From: Latrodectus hesperus
Taxonomy: Eukaryota; Arthropoda; Arachnida; Araneae; Theridiidae
DNA: 64,000 nt
NCBI GenBank assembly: GCA_037975125.1
Contig: CM075857.1
Span: 24,052,207-24,116,206 of the forward strand
Reading direction: 5' to 3'
The notes below the pieces were generated by a model. It ran no database searches. It saw only the letters and a list, made by a program, of their open reading frames with translations, and was not told where the DNA came from. This document shows, piece after piece, positions 53,444 to 63,755 of the stretch. Within the stretch, counting starts at the first letter, position 1. Each line of letters opens with the position of its first letter. The position numbers and the translations under genes were made by a program.

Positions 53444-54413
53444 GGCACAGGTGCCGTATAATCCATGGTTACAAATTCTGAGTTTTTTTTGGCGACGACG
53501 AAATACTGCCAAGATGACGTCATTGTGACGTAATGCCACGAGAATATGTTGTATTTGTGACGTAATAAAATCGTTTTTGAAAATCTTAACACATTTAAGT
53601 ATTAAATTTAAACTTGATAAATAAAAAGCGTGAATATATATTATTGAAATAAAATAAGATTTAAAAATAATGAAACGTTAGAACAGAAAGTGAAACATTA
53701 GAAAATATAAATATTTTTCTTATTCGTATTCGTTTCCGAAATTACTTCGGAAACGAATGTGAATAAGGAAAATATGGGAACTTCGAAAAAGTAAATATCA
53801 GTTTTAAGAAAATCAGAATACGAATTCTAACGAAAATTCCAGAAGAATCCGAACACGAATAATAATGAAAAATAAAGCAACATTCGGAAAAGAATAAATA
53901 TAAATTATTAAGTACAAATTAAACTGTTAAATAGAATATCTTTAAAAAATTAAATACAAAAACAATTTTAAAAATGTATACACAAATTACATGGTATTTT
54001 ATAGTAATAATATAAATTATAAGAATGCCATATACATAAAAGAAAGAATGTGTCGACACAATTTTAAACAGTAACTTTAAATTCAATTTAAATTTTTAAA
54101 GTAATGAAAAAAAGCAATGCAACCTGGAATTTAAGTATCCAAAATGTCAAGCAAATTGTAAAACACACTAAAAAAAATCTTACGAAGTTAACTCGCAAAA
54201 ATTTCTAGTAAAATGCTGAAATGGAACAAAAGGTTCTAAATTTCGTCGGGATGACGTAAAAACTAGGGTTGTTAAAATTGAGTTTTCTTCTTAATTCTTA
54301 CTGGTCTTCATCTGCATGACGTAATAATAATCAGGTTGCCAGATACAAATAAATATCCGCCAAAAAATCGCCAATCTCAGAATTTGGCGCATGGATAATA
54401 CGGCACCTGTGCC
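53444..54413. mobile_element. non-autonomous DNA transposon with terminal inverted repeats (long copy)
   Basis: 970-bp element. The terminal repeats are GGCACAGGTGCCGTATAATC... at the left and its complement ...GATAATACGGCACCTGTGCC at the right. A perfect 8-bp duplication ATATTTGT lies at 53436-53443 and 54414-54421. An 8-bp duplication fits hAT or Merlin-type transposases; the GG start is closer to Merlin, but I cannot decide. It has no ORF for a transposase and carries an internal hairpin (53719-53767, 20 of 22 paired, 5-base loop). Confidence 0.9.
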
Positions 54414-54421
54414 ATATTTGT

Positions 54422-56493
54422 AAACCATTACCTTTGAGATTATTGCCTTGCTAAGGCCAACATTAAAAATTTTCTTTAAATTAATTTTGCTAAAATAATA
54501 AAAGCAGATTTCTAAAACATGGGCTCAAAAAGTTCGTTGAATATTTCTATAAATTTTTGTATTTCAATCACAAAAGTTTTTACATTTATAATTATTAATA
54601 TTTAATTGTTAATAGTGAATTCAAAATTTAAAGAATATCTATATTGAGTTTTTTTGCTGTTTGTTACAATATTTAAGTTCCTTTAAGCTTATCAGCATTT
54701 ATTATTTTGACAATAAAATCTTCAAAAATGTTCACTAAAATATCTAGTGCAAAGGAAAAATAATTTTAACTAAATATTTAAGATTAATAATGATAACTGT
54801 TTATAATAATGGCAAAAATTTTACAGATAACCTTATCAGGGAATTATTTCCTGTTCATATTTATGAAATAATAAAACATTATAATTAGTTTAATAAATCA
54901 AAAAAATCTTAAAACTATCCTTTCTTGTTATTTGTGTTTTCTTCACTGTCTCTTCTTCAATACTATCAAATTTCTAAAGCATATAAGTTTGACGATTATT
55001 ATGATGATAAACAAAACCTTATAGTGAATCTTAAGATAATGACCGTAAATGATAAACTTAAACCTAAATGAACATTATATGACTTTAAATAAACTTTATA
55101 GACCTTAACTGATAACTTTAAACCTTAAATGAACCTTAGAGAACATTTACGGAAAGTGTTAAATAACTAAAACAATACTAAAAAAACTAATATATTTATG
55201 TATATAGGAAACCTTCATTATTGATTTCAAAGTAGCAATTTTTTTATTCTTTATATTCATTCAAATTTAAATTATTTTTGAATAGATATATATTTATAAT
55301 AACAGAATTTTTCAGATTCATTTATTATAATAAATAAGACCAATTTTTTGCTAAATACAGAAAAAATGAAATTAAGTAATAAAATTTACAAAAGTTATAA
55401 AATTGTTTAAAATTTTACGAGTGAATATTAAAATTTAAAAAATGCTTATCGTTTTTTGTTTCTTTTTTGTATATTTAAAAATTATATTTATTTAAATTAT
55501 ATGAAGTCGAAACATATTTTAGTGGACTGATATATAATCTGAAATTTTACTTCCCTCATGTAATTATTAAATAAATTTTAAGCGTATTTTGAGCAACCCA
55601 AATCTTTATAAAAATGTATAAAGTAGTAAGACTATTTTACAGCTAAAATAATTGTAGTATTGTTTCCAAAATGTAAATACATTTTGTATGCCAAAAAATA
55701 TTAAACATATTAGATACATACAAACAGAAACATTAATATTTTTGCATAATAGCATTGCTTTAATGGAATAAAATAACTTATAGATTTACTGGACATTTTT
55801 ATTAATTTAACATAAGAATTTAATCAGGAGAAAATTTAATAACATTTAAACACATAATATATTACACATTTATGTATACCATATAAATATTTATTATGCA
55901 ATATGTTAATACGTGTAACATGACTATTATATATGTAACTCAACTTTCAACATCTATCAAACATAATCAATGTTATCTAAATTAAATTATTATCTGGAAA
56001 TTATAAATTATTATAAAATAAAGTGTTTATATTAATGTGATATAGATCCTGATCACTTTTATTTGCACAAGGTAGCAGTATCGCATAAAATACAATTTAT
56101 TATGTCTTTCGGTATCCACCAAATATACAATGGAAAAAAATTAAAAAATAATTCATCAAGTGATTAAATTTTGTCATTTTTAAAATATTTTCTAAATTTA
56201 CTTGATAAAATGCTTTATTAAAAATATGCTTTATTCATCAATATCAAATTTATATATGATACTTAAAATATTTTCTATAATGAGTAATAAGTTATAAATT
56301 ATACATGTGTTTTTGATTTACTTACAGTGTAAACTGTATTTTCAAATTTCATAATTATTTCACAAGAGAATAAAAACATATAAGACTTAATATATTTTGA
56401 AAGTATAATCATTTACTTAAAAATGCCATACAGAATTAAAATTGCTATTTAATAACAACTGAAAACTTTTAAACATTTTTTATATATAAAAGG
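54422..56493. other. intronic AT-rich DNA
   Basis: Alpha-catulin intron sequence between the long MITE and SINE D. Only the weak tandem at 55008 is seen. Confidence 0.5.
55008..55145 (+). repeat. short degenerate tandem of an AAACCTTAAATGAA-type motif
   Basis: CCTTA-AGTGAA, CCTAAATGAAC, CCTTAACTGATAAC and CCTTAAATGAACC occur in succession over about 140 bp. Low-complexity slippage is enough to explain it. Confidence 0.35.
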
Positions 56494-56505
56494 ATTTTAA
56501 AATAA

Positions 56506-56786
56506 AACTACTTAACTCCGTGGCACGACAGCCCATGTGGACCAAACCCTACACTGCCCATAACTCTTTGCATAACTGCCCATAACTGGGGTGCGAAGCA
56601 TATGTCCTAGTTAGGTGTTCAGTCTAACGTGAAACCTCCAGTGTTTAGTTTCCAAGCATGCTTGGTACTCAGTTAATCGATCCACTGAAAGGATGAAAGG
56701 CTGAGTCGACCTTTCCCAGCCCGAGGATCAAACCTCGGACCTGTGCCTTAGGAGCGTGAAACGCTGCCACTAAGCCACAGACATCC
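56506..56786 (-). mobile_element. tRNA-derived SINE, family D
   Basis: Minus-strand element with a different tRNA-like head from families A, B and C: B-box complement GAGGATCAAACCTC (56723-56736) and A-box complement CGCTGCCACTAAGCCACAG near 56762-56780. A perfect 12-bp duplication ATTTTAAAATAA lies at 56494-56505 and 56787-56798. It sits in the alpha-catulin intron between 52409 and 57066. Confidence 0.88.
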
Positions 56787-57065
56787 ATTTTAAAATAAGC
56801 AATTATATTTTTGTATTAATTATATTTTTGAAGTATAAAATTCATGACAATTATTATATTTTTTTTTGTCATATAGATAACTGAGCAATTTATTTAAAAA
56901 ATATATAATGAATAAATACGATTATTTTATGAAAAAATCTTCTACAATATTTTTCTTTTTCAATAAGTTTTAAATGCATATTTAAGATATTTAAGGTTAA
57001 AAAAAGTGCTATTAAAAATATTAATGACAGAGAACACATAGGTTCCCACTGAGTGAAGAATTTAC

Positions 57066-57188
57066 TTTTGTGAACGTTGCAGCCTTGCCCACAGTGGTAT
57101 TTTTTACAGTGAATTGAAGCTGCTGCACAAAAGTTGGCACACGGTCTAAGTTTTCTAACATCTCTTTCTTGTGTGTACCTCCTGGAAC
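57066..57188 (-). CDS. CTNNAL1: alpha-catulin, exon of the C-terminal helical bundle (41 codons)
   Basis: Internal exon of alpha-catulin, 123 bp, phase 0 at both ends. Acceptor on the minus strand is CGCCTTTTCAG (AG at 57189-57190); donor is AAA|GTAAAT (GT at 57064-57065). The product begins VPGGTHKKEMLENLDRV and continues PTFVQQLQFTVKN, then TTVGKAATFTK. This matches the vinculin-family pattern in which a helix-breaking 'D/E-(R/K)-(V/I)-P' is followed by a 'QLQ' helix; vinculin has '...LLQVCERIPTISTQLKIL' here. Reading past the donor gives a stop within about 15 codons, so the splice is needed. A decayed LINE lies only about 120 bp upstream in the adjoining intron (from 57305). The protein acts in the cytoplasm as a scaffold at adhesion and signalling sites. 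That role is family knowledge, not shown by the sequence. Confidence 0.92.
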
Positions 57189-57304
57189 CTGAAAAGGCGA
57201 TTCATATATACATGTAATTAAATTAGGTAAAAATATTTTTTATAATAAATAGTTTATATTAAAGTCATTTTATTCCAAACATATATAATTATTTTGCATA
57301 AAGC

Positions 57305-58148
57305 TGTCTTAGAAGCTTTAAACAACGGTCAATCAAGGCTAACACATAATATTCAACATCAGTTGAAAGAAATTGAAAAATTAAACAAGATTTGTATTCT
57401 GCACCGCACACGTTCGCATTCCTAGAAATGAAGAGGCAGATCAACTTGCCTAGGAAGGGAAAAAACTCAACGACAGAAATACCTTCAAAGTCACTCTCAA
57501 CGATGTGGTCGCGGTGGCCTGGTATGTTAGGGCGTCGTTCTCATAATAGAAAGGTAGTAAGTTCGAATCCCGATTTAACTGAAAATCCGTCGTGTTCACT
57601 ACTGACGGCTGGGGAACGTTAAAACTGGACGTGGTCGCAATGTCCTCCAAATAAAATGATGCCTCTTCGGGTGACATGCCAAGTATTGGGGGTCTTCTTC
57701 TTGGTCTCTGGTACAAAATCACAAATACTCCACCCGGCTGCTTCTATCTAACTGGTAGAGTGCAACTCAAGAGTAGGTACAAAGAAGCATGCTGTTGCAA
57801 TAACAACAACAACTCTTAACGATGTGAATGTGATTACAAGATACCGTCTAAGAAAAACACCATTAAAAATGTGTGAATTACATGCAAATAGAGACCTTAC
57901 TAGAACTATCACTTGCTTTAGACACCGTCACTGTCGAGATATGAAGAACCAGAGAGTTGGTGCCAGAATCTACTGTCACTGCATCGATTGCGATTATATT
58001 CCACTAATAGAAAAACACATTTTTGACTTCCCTGCCATTTTCAGATCTCTGGCTCAGCTTGGGGAATTGCCCACCCTTGACATCGAAAAAAGTCTACACC
58101 CCAAAAATATCAATGCCACCTGTGTTCTGCACATTCATGGTCATCTAT
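57305..58148 (+). mobile_element. decayed LINE: RNase H end and C-terminal region, split by a SINE
   Basis: The left part (57305-57505) reads KAVLEALNNGQSRLTHNIQH and, after a frame slip near 57400, AHVRIPRNEEADQLA. The NEEAD motif is the late acidic motif of LINE RNase H. A TAG follows where Arg is expected (…LA*EGK). After the SINE at 57506-57811 the same frame resumes at 57825 with NVITRYRLRKT, then CFRHRHCRDMKNQRVGAR, YCHCIDCDYIPLIEKHIFDF and PAIFRSLAQLGEL, to a stop at 58148. This is the Cys/His region that follows RNase H in R1/Jockey/I-like elements. It is a pseudogene, antisense within an alpha-catulin intron. Confidence 0.8.
57506..57811 (+). mobile_element. full-length tRNA-derived SINE, family E, nested in the LINE
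   Basis: tRNA-like head with GTGGCCTGGTATGTTAGGGC (A box) and AAGTTCGAATCCCGA (B box), a body containing GACGGCTGGGGAACGTTAAA, and an AACAACAACAAC tail. Flanks ACTCTCAACGATG (57493-57505) and ACTCTTAACGATG (57812-57824) form a 13-bp duplication with one mismatch. The duplicated bases are LINE coding sequence (TLND), which proves that the SINE came later. Confidence 0.95.
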
Positions 58149-58182
58149 AGTTCTACGCATGGACACGACGCCAACCAAAATT

Positions 58183-58340
58183 AGGTTAGAGCTCCATTTT
58201 AGGAGTGGGTACAGTGCCGTTGATCTTTGTTTATATTTTTTTAAGATACTGTTGAGATGGGAGTGACATGTCAACTTTTTATCAAGTGTGACACCTAGGT
58301 ATAACCACATGGATTTAATTGTTAAAGATTTTTTTTCCAA
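58183..58340 (-). mobile_element. LINE reverse-transcriptase fragment (C-terminal part of RT)
   Basis: The minus strand reads SMWLYLGVTLDKKLTCHSHL then NSILKKYKQR and STALYPLLKWSSN. The YLGVTLDKKLT...H motif followed by a basic helix and ALYPLL is the segment just after the palm of LINE reverse transcriptases. It is a short fragment with no catalytic motif (no YADD box in range), oriented opposite to the adjacent RNase H fragment, so it is from a separate insertion or an inverted piece. Confidence 0.7.
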
Positions 58341-58397
58341 TGGCGGGCACCTGTGAACCAAGTCTCGGAGGCGAGAAGCGTTGTCCGCACTAGACCA

Positions 58398-58568
58398 CCA
58401 CAAACCCGTTTATAGGGTGGGCCATATTCATACATCACCATAGAAGAAAGGACAGAGAAACGCAGAGAGAACACAGAAAGAAAGTATTATCCATGCCCGA
58501 ACCGGGGTTCAAACCCGGGACCCACAGCTCAGGAGTGAGGAACGCTAACCACTCAGCCATGTGTCGGC
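58398..58568 (-). mobile_element. tRNA-derived SINE, family C (head and proximal body)
   Basis: B-box complement GGGGTTCAAACCCGG (58504-58518) and A-box complement GCTAACCACTCAGCCA (58544-58559) mark a tRNA-like head distinct from that of family B. The body (CCCGTTTATAGGGTGGGCCA, AAAGTA, TCCATGCCCGAACCGG) is clearly homologous to the family B body. The tail is missing at the left, where it meets the RT fragment. No clear target duplication was seen. Confidence 0.78.
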
Positions 58569-59600
58569 GAATTGAATATTCTTTGAGGCAGAAATTCACA
58601 AATGTATTCTTGTCTAGAAAGAAGAAGATGAAAGTCCGTTTTATTAAACGTTGAGTTTTAAGTGTAACGAAGTTTTCAAAATCCTGCTGTCATCAAGATA
58701 ATCTTATGCCATTATATCGCAAATATTTTAATCGTTATTAAAACATTTTAAAATATTTTTCCTAATGCGAATTACTTAAATAATGGTTTCTTTATGGAGG
58801 AAGTGTTTCTGCGAGGAAGAAATGATACTGTAAATCCTCAATGGTGAATTAAGAAGTTTATTTCATTGTATCAAGATAACTCTGGACGTGGAAAGGAGAA
58901 GTGTATCTTATGTTATAAGCTGCAACAAGTCTTTACAAGTTAACATTATAAGTATGACGCACGAAAACAAAGTAAAAATATTGAATCAAGAATCATTCTT
59001 TCATCAGAACTTCACAACAATTTTATCTGAATATATATTATCACAATACAGTTTTTGTGCACAGCTTTTAAACAACCATTTTCACACTTGTGTAAATTAC
59101 GAAATAGCTATATGTTACAGCTATTTTGTTCATGACAGAAATGTTTCAAAACTAAGATTTGCTGTCGTAAATTGAAAGGTAACTGATATCCTCCATCACT
59201 AATAGCAGAATGTTAAAAAAGAATGATATGATGCGCTTCATTCAATAAATAGTGTAATTAAATTTCGGTACTTGTGTTGATCGTTATTCTAATAAATTCA
59301 CTTATTAATTGGTTCATTTACGTGTTAAATGTATCAAGCTTTAAATCATTTTATGCATGCAGATATAAGAGTATATATATATGTATACATATTCAGGGTA
59401 ATAATAAATTACACATAAGAAAGGTGACATAACTCATGCAAATAAGCAATAATAGCGTAAAAAAATAGGACAGAATTCCCCTCTGACAGCAGAAAAGAGA
59501 AATATTAGGATTCCAACTAGAACTAACAACAGTTATGAAAAGGGGAAGGAACGACTCCAAAAACGTCTTATACTGATATATTCTTATGTGAACAATTCCT
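58569..59600. other. intronic AT-rich DNA
   Basis: Alpha-catulin intron sequence. The 95-codon ORF at 58888 has no motif and no splice support. Confidence 0.45.
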
Positions 59601-59800
59601 AGCAAATATTTAAAATGCCGGCCACGCCAGTCGTCGTATAGTTGAAACTGCGAAGAAGCGTCTGGCGCAGGCGTAACTTTTCGAATATTCCAGGTGTTGC
59701 AATTCTAATATTCCTTTTTCCTCACAATTTTATTTCTTTGGCCACCGCTCTTGTATTCCTCCGCCAAGAATTCTAATGTTCTTCTATTCTATCTCTCAGG
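59600..59800. other. GC-richer patch before the TA tract
   Basis: GCCGGCCACGCCAGTCGTCG and GCGTCTGGCGCAGGCG (59615-59675) form a CpG-containing patch in an alpha-catulin intron, followed by a T/C-rich stretch. It has no frame or repeat family that I recognise. Confidence 0.3.
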
Positions 59801-59803
59801 CAG

Positions 59804-60077
<274 letters not shown>

Positions 60078-60391
60078 GGAGACAAATTACTAATACTTAG
60101 ATAAATTATTAAAAACAATTAAATCACTAATAAATAGCTTCTTTACACAAATAATCAGAATAATTGTAAAGAATATTTGTTTTCTTTTTTTTAAGTTTTT
60201 ATATCATTTGTTTCAGACTTCATTTTATTGCACAAAAAATGCAATTGTGTGCTATAAAATAAGACATTAAATATTTCAAAGAAACGAATATATTCGACAC
60301 CCACTGGAAATAAAATAAATTGAAATTATAGACATGTTCCTGATTACTCTACTCTTCAAAATTTAAATGACAATCCTTTAGAAAGGATAGT

Positions 60392-60456
60392 TTTAGTTGA
60401 TTTGTTTAATAATGGCCCTCTACCATCAAGGGTCATTGTTAAACCAATCAACCAAA
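60392..60456 (+). ncRNA. pre-miRNA-like imperfect hairpin (candidate only)
   Basis: The left arm TTTAGTTGATTTG...GGCCCT (60392-60419) pairs with AGGGTCATTG...CCAACCAAA-type right arm (60429-60456) through a 9-base loop. On a plus-strand transcript 26 of 28 positions pair, two as G-U, with two mismatches. On the minus strand the G-U pairs become A-C mismatches, so the plus strand is the better folder. It lies antisense in an alpha-catulin intron. Length and imperfection are miRNA-like, but a degraded inverted repeat is equally possible. Confidence 0.3.
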
Positions 60457-60710
60457 TAGAGCTATTGAGCTTAAAACATCCATTCAAAATGATCTTCAAT
60501 GGATTAAGATTTTACGTGGTATTTTATTTCTTCTTTTTTGTTAAGTACTTGTAAATAGAAAAGATAGATATCTCGAAAAGGATTAGGAAATATTAATTTT
60601 TTATGCGTATATTGATATATAATAGTAATAAAATAAGAATAAGCATAGAATTACGTATTTTTTCCTGGCGCAATTGATATTCATAATTGATTACGAAAGG
60701 AATGTTGTAC

Positions 60711-60788
60711 CTGATATGAGAAATGTCTCACTACTTTGTAAAATCGATTAGCCTCTTCTGCGAAGAATTCGGCTTGTGTAAAAAGATC
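60711..60788 (-). CDS. CTNNAL1: alpha-catulin, exon at start of the C-terminal bundle (26 codons)
   Basis: The most upstream alpha-catulin exon visible. It is 78 bp, phase 0 at both ends, with acceptor CTCTTTTCAG (AG at 60789-60790) and donor CAG|GTAC (GT at 60709-60710). It encodes DLFTQAEFFAEEANRFYKVV then RHFSYQ. The motif DL-x2-Q-x-E-x-FA-x-E is what I recall at the start of the last bundle of vertebrate alpha-catulin, and the alpha-catenin and vinculin equivalents are 'DVISAAKKIAEAGSRM' and 'DIAKASDEVTRLAKEV', so alpha-catulin fits better than either relative. The exon before it should carry a conserved 'MSSMAYS-x-YLFTRG' segment; I did not find this between 60789 and 64000, so that intron is more than 3.2 kb and the 5' end of the gene lies off the window. 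Confidence 0.9.
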
Positions 60789-63755
60789 CTGAAAAGAGAA
60801 AGATGGGGAAATATAAAAGAAAAAATAATTTAATAATTGATCATAATTAAAGCGAATAAATTTTCATATAGCATGGTAAAAAAGAATTTAAATAATATAC
60901 GCTTTCTCCAAAAACAAATAATGTGTGTATTATTTTTTATATTACTTAAATTCTGCTTAGGTATACAAATACCATGCGTTCAAATACACATTTTACACAC
61001 TTTATATACTAAATATTTATTTGGAATAGTCGAAATAAGTTATATTTTCTTAAATAAGTTATTATATAAAAAATATTTTGAGTTAGTTGTTAGTTTTTTA
61101 CAATAAACTATTATTTTGAATTCCTGACATTACATAAATGCCAAAAATCGTGTGCTTTTTTAATCGAAAGCATTTAAATTTTCGAAATTATGTTATTGTT
61201 CTTCATATATTTTATATAAATTGTAACTTTGCATCGATAAAAGTGCAAACTATGATATTAAAGTGAAAATTAGAATTTCATTTGTTTGCATTTATGAGGA
61301 AATTTCCAATTAATTTATTTTAATATAATTGCGTAAAATTTATTTTTTAAATGTTCTGAAGAATTGGAAAGTGAAATAAAAAAGTGAAATGATTCTTTTA
61401 AGCTCTCTAAAACTGATAAACATAACATATTAAGTACAAAAGACTTTTATAGAAAATATAAAATATATAAAGGGAAAAACAGTTTATCATCTGGGGTAAA
61501 TAGACCAATTTTTAAACTAGCACCAAACTTCAACCTGTTCACTCGTAAAATAATACAGCAGTTCAGTAAAAAAAAATTCTCAAGTATAATAATCTGATAA
61601 ATTTCAAAATTAATTAATGTTACTTTTTTCAGAAATTGAAAATAAATCATAACCAAAATAGGGTATTAAAATAAAGAAAGACTTAAAGTAGGTAAATGAG
61701 ATCAAGACCTGGGATGCTGCTTGAAATAATTGTTATTTTTTCATGTAAAATGTACAATTTAGATGGCCCAACCACAGAGATATTTACTACTAATATTATT
61801 TATGTTGTAACATTTGGGATTTGCTTTGTAGATAAATTGATGATGGCTCCATGATATCGTGGGAAACCTTGAATATTGTGGGAAATCTGAACTGCAGCGA
61901 GTTTTGTGTGAAAAAATTGACTTCAGCTCTTCTACTGAAAGATTTTCAATTAGTTACATCTTCTGTTCCATTTTTGAGAGCACAAAAATGAAAATTTGAG
62001 GAAGAGAGTGTAAGAAAGAAATTGAGAAAGAGAGTATGTGTTTAAATTAAAATCATTTTTAAAAAATTGAGTTTTTTTCACTTTTAGTGCATCAAAAGTA
62101 TAAACCACGGTGTTCTCTTAAATATAATTCAGATCTGAATTCCATAAATAAACCTTTAGAGAGATTTAGTTCGTCAAGTGTAGGAAGTAATCGTCAATAT
62201 TAGTCTGCATTATGAATTATTGCAGCTATCATGAATTATTGGAAAAAAAATTCATAAATCCTAACCTAAAGATTTTATTAATTAAACGAAAACATTTGCT
62301 TATTTAAAAGTTTAAGAAAAACAATGAATAAACATTTTTTTAATTTTTTAAAAAAAGTTTTTTAGCGAGTGAAATAATTTAGCTATTGATATTTCAGCTT
62401 AAACTTTTGTAATTGTTGAAAAAATATTTAGTTTGAATTTAAATATAACTTAAAAATATCACGCATATATTTTGTAACTCATGCATTTGCACCGACTTAA
62501 TTCAGCTTAAAAATGTATAATTATTTATAAATAAAAATCACAAAAATCAGTTGATTTAAGATTTTGTAACAGACCTTTTTACTTTATACATATATAATAT
62601 GTAATAAGTAAATTTTAATATCTGAGAGCTGAAATTTTGATAATACCTTTATATATGAAACAGTTTCTGTTTGTATATATTAAATTCAATTAAATGTCAT
62701 AAGTTATACAAATATAGCTTCCATACATAGGAAATAATTTTCGAATATTTCCTATGTATGGAAGCTATATTTAATATAAATAAAAGCAAGTTAAAAGGCA
62801 ATTTAATTAATTTACTAATTATTTAATCGAAATGGAATTTTAGTTATTTATAAAGTATTTTATGTTTTAGGTTTTGCTTATTTAATCCACTTGTATTTGA
62901 TTCTCCAATTCATGCGAGATTAGACTTGAAAAAAGTAATTATTTAATAAACATCAACAGTGGAAGTTACTTTATATCATATGAGAAAATTTTTTTATTTA
63001 ACTTATTCAAATAAAGTTTATTAAATGAGATTTTAACGGGCAGATTTTACTTGTAATGAAAATCACGTATGTAGCACAAATATTTGTATGGGCTGTTTAC
63101 TCTTGTTTAATAATAAGCTTAAACTAATAATTGATGGCATGATGACATGAAGAAATTATTGTGTACTTTAATCTAATGATAAACAAATATATAGCAACAT
63201 TCAGTTGGATAAAATTTACATTAAAAATGTAATATAAGCATTTGAATCTAACCATAAAATTTAAAATGATGAAAAAATTATAAATATTGGATCAATTTAT
63301 AAAAAGGAAAAATGTTTTCGCAATTAGTAGATGCATAAATGATTGTAAAGAATATGATATATTGATAAGATTTTCATTTTATTTAAGATTGTAAATATAT
63401 ATAAAATTTAAAATTCAAATTTTTATTACATATAAAATGGAATGTAGTATTAAATATTATAAAAAAATAATATTTGTTGAACAGCTATTGTTATTTGTTT
63501 TGAAATATGTCTATTCAGTTATAAATATTAGATATTACTCTACACCTTTGCTAGGTTCATAAATTATTATTTTTTTAATTCTTAATATAAGCAAATATTT
63601 CTCATTAATTTACTTGTTTATTTTCATGTCATAATCATTATTAACTGTCAATCATTCATAGGAATCGATTTGTTTCGTTTCACTAGTAAATTGGCACACA
63701 AAGAAGATCATCTGAGACTGTTTTCAAAGCCATTCTCTGCACACTTAACTCATTT
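60789..63755. other. AT-rich DNA upstream of the first visible alpha-catulin exon
   Basis: Should be intron if the gene continues to the right. It contains the 26-bp inverted repeat at 62710. No further alpha-catulin exon was found. Confidence 0.45.
62710..62772. repeat. perfect 26-bp inverted repeat with 11-base loop
   Basis: Left arm 62710-62735 (AAATATAGCTTCCATACATA + GGAAAT) and exact complement 62747-62772, loop AATTTTCGAAT. Longest perfect stem in the window. Confidence 0.96.

Noticed and set aside
57392..57622. Plus-strand 76-codon ORF
   Set aside because: It crosses the LINE frameshift and the SINE boundary, so it is a chance frame across two elements.
58110..58403. Single minus-strand 97-codon gene
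   Set aside because: Only the middle (about 58183-58340) is LINE reverse transcriptase; the ends run into a SINE and an opposite-strand LINE fragment.
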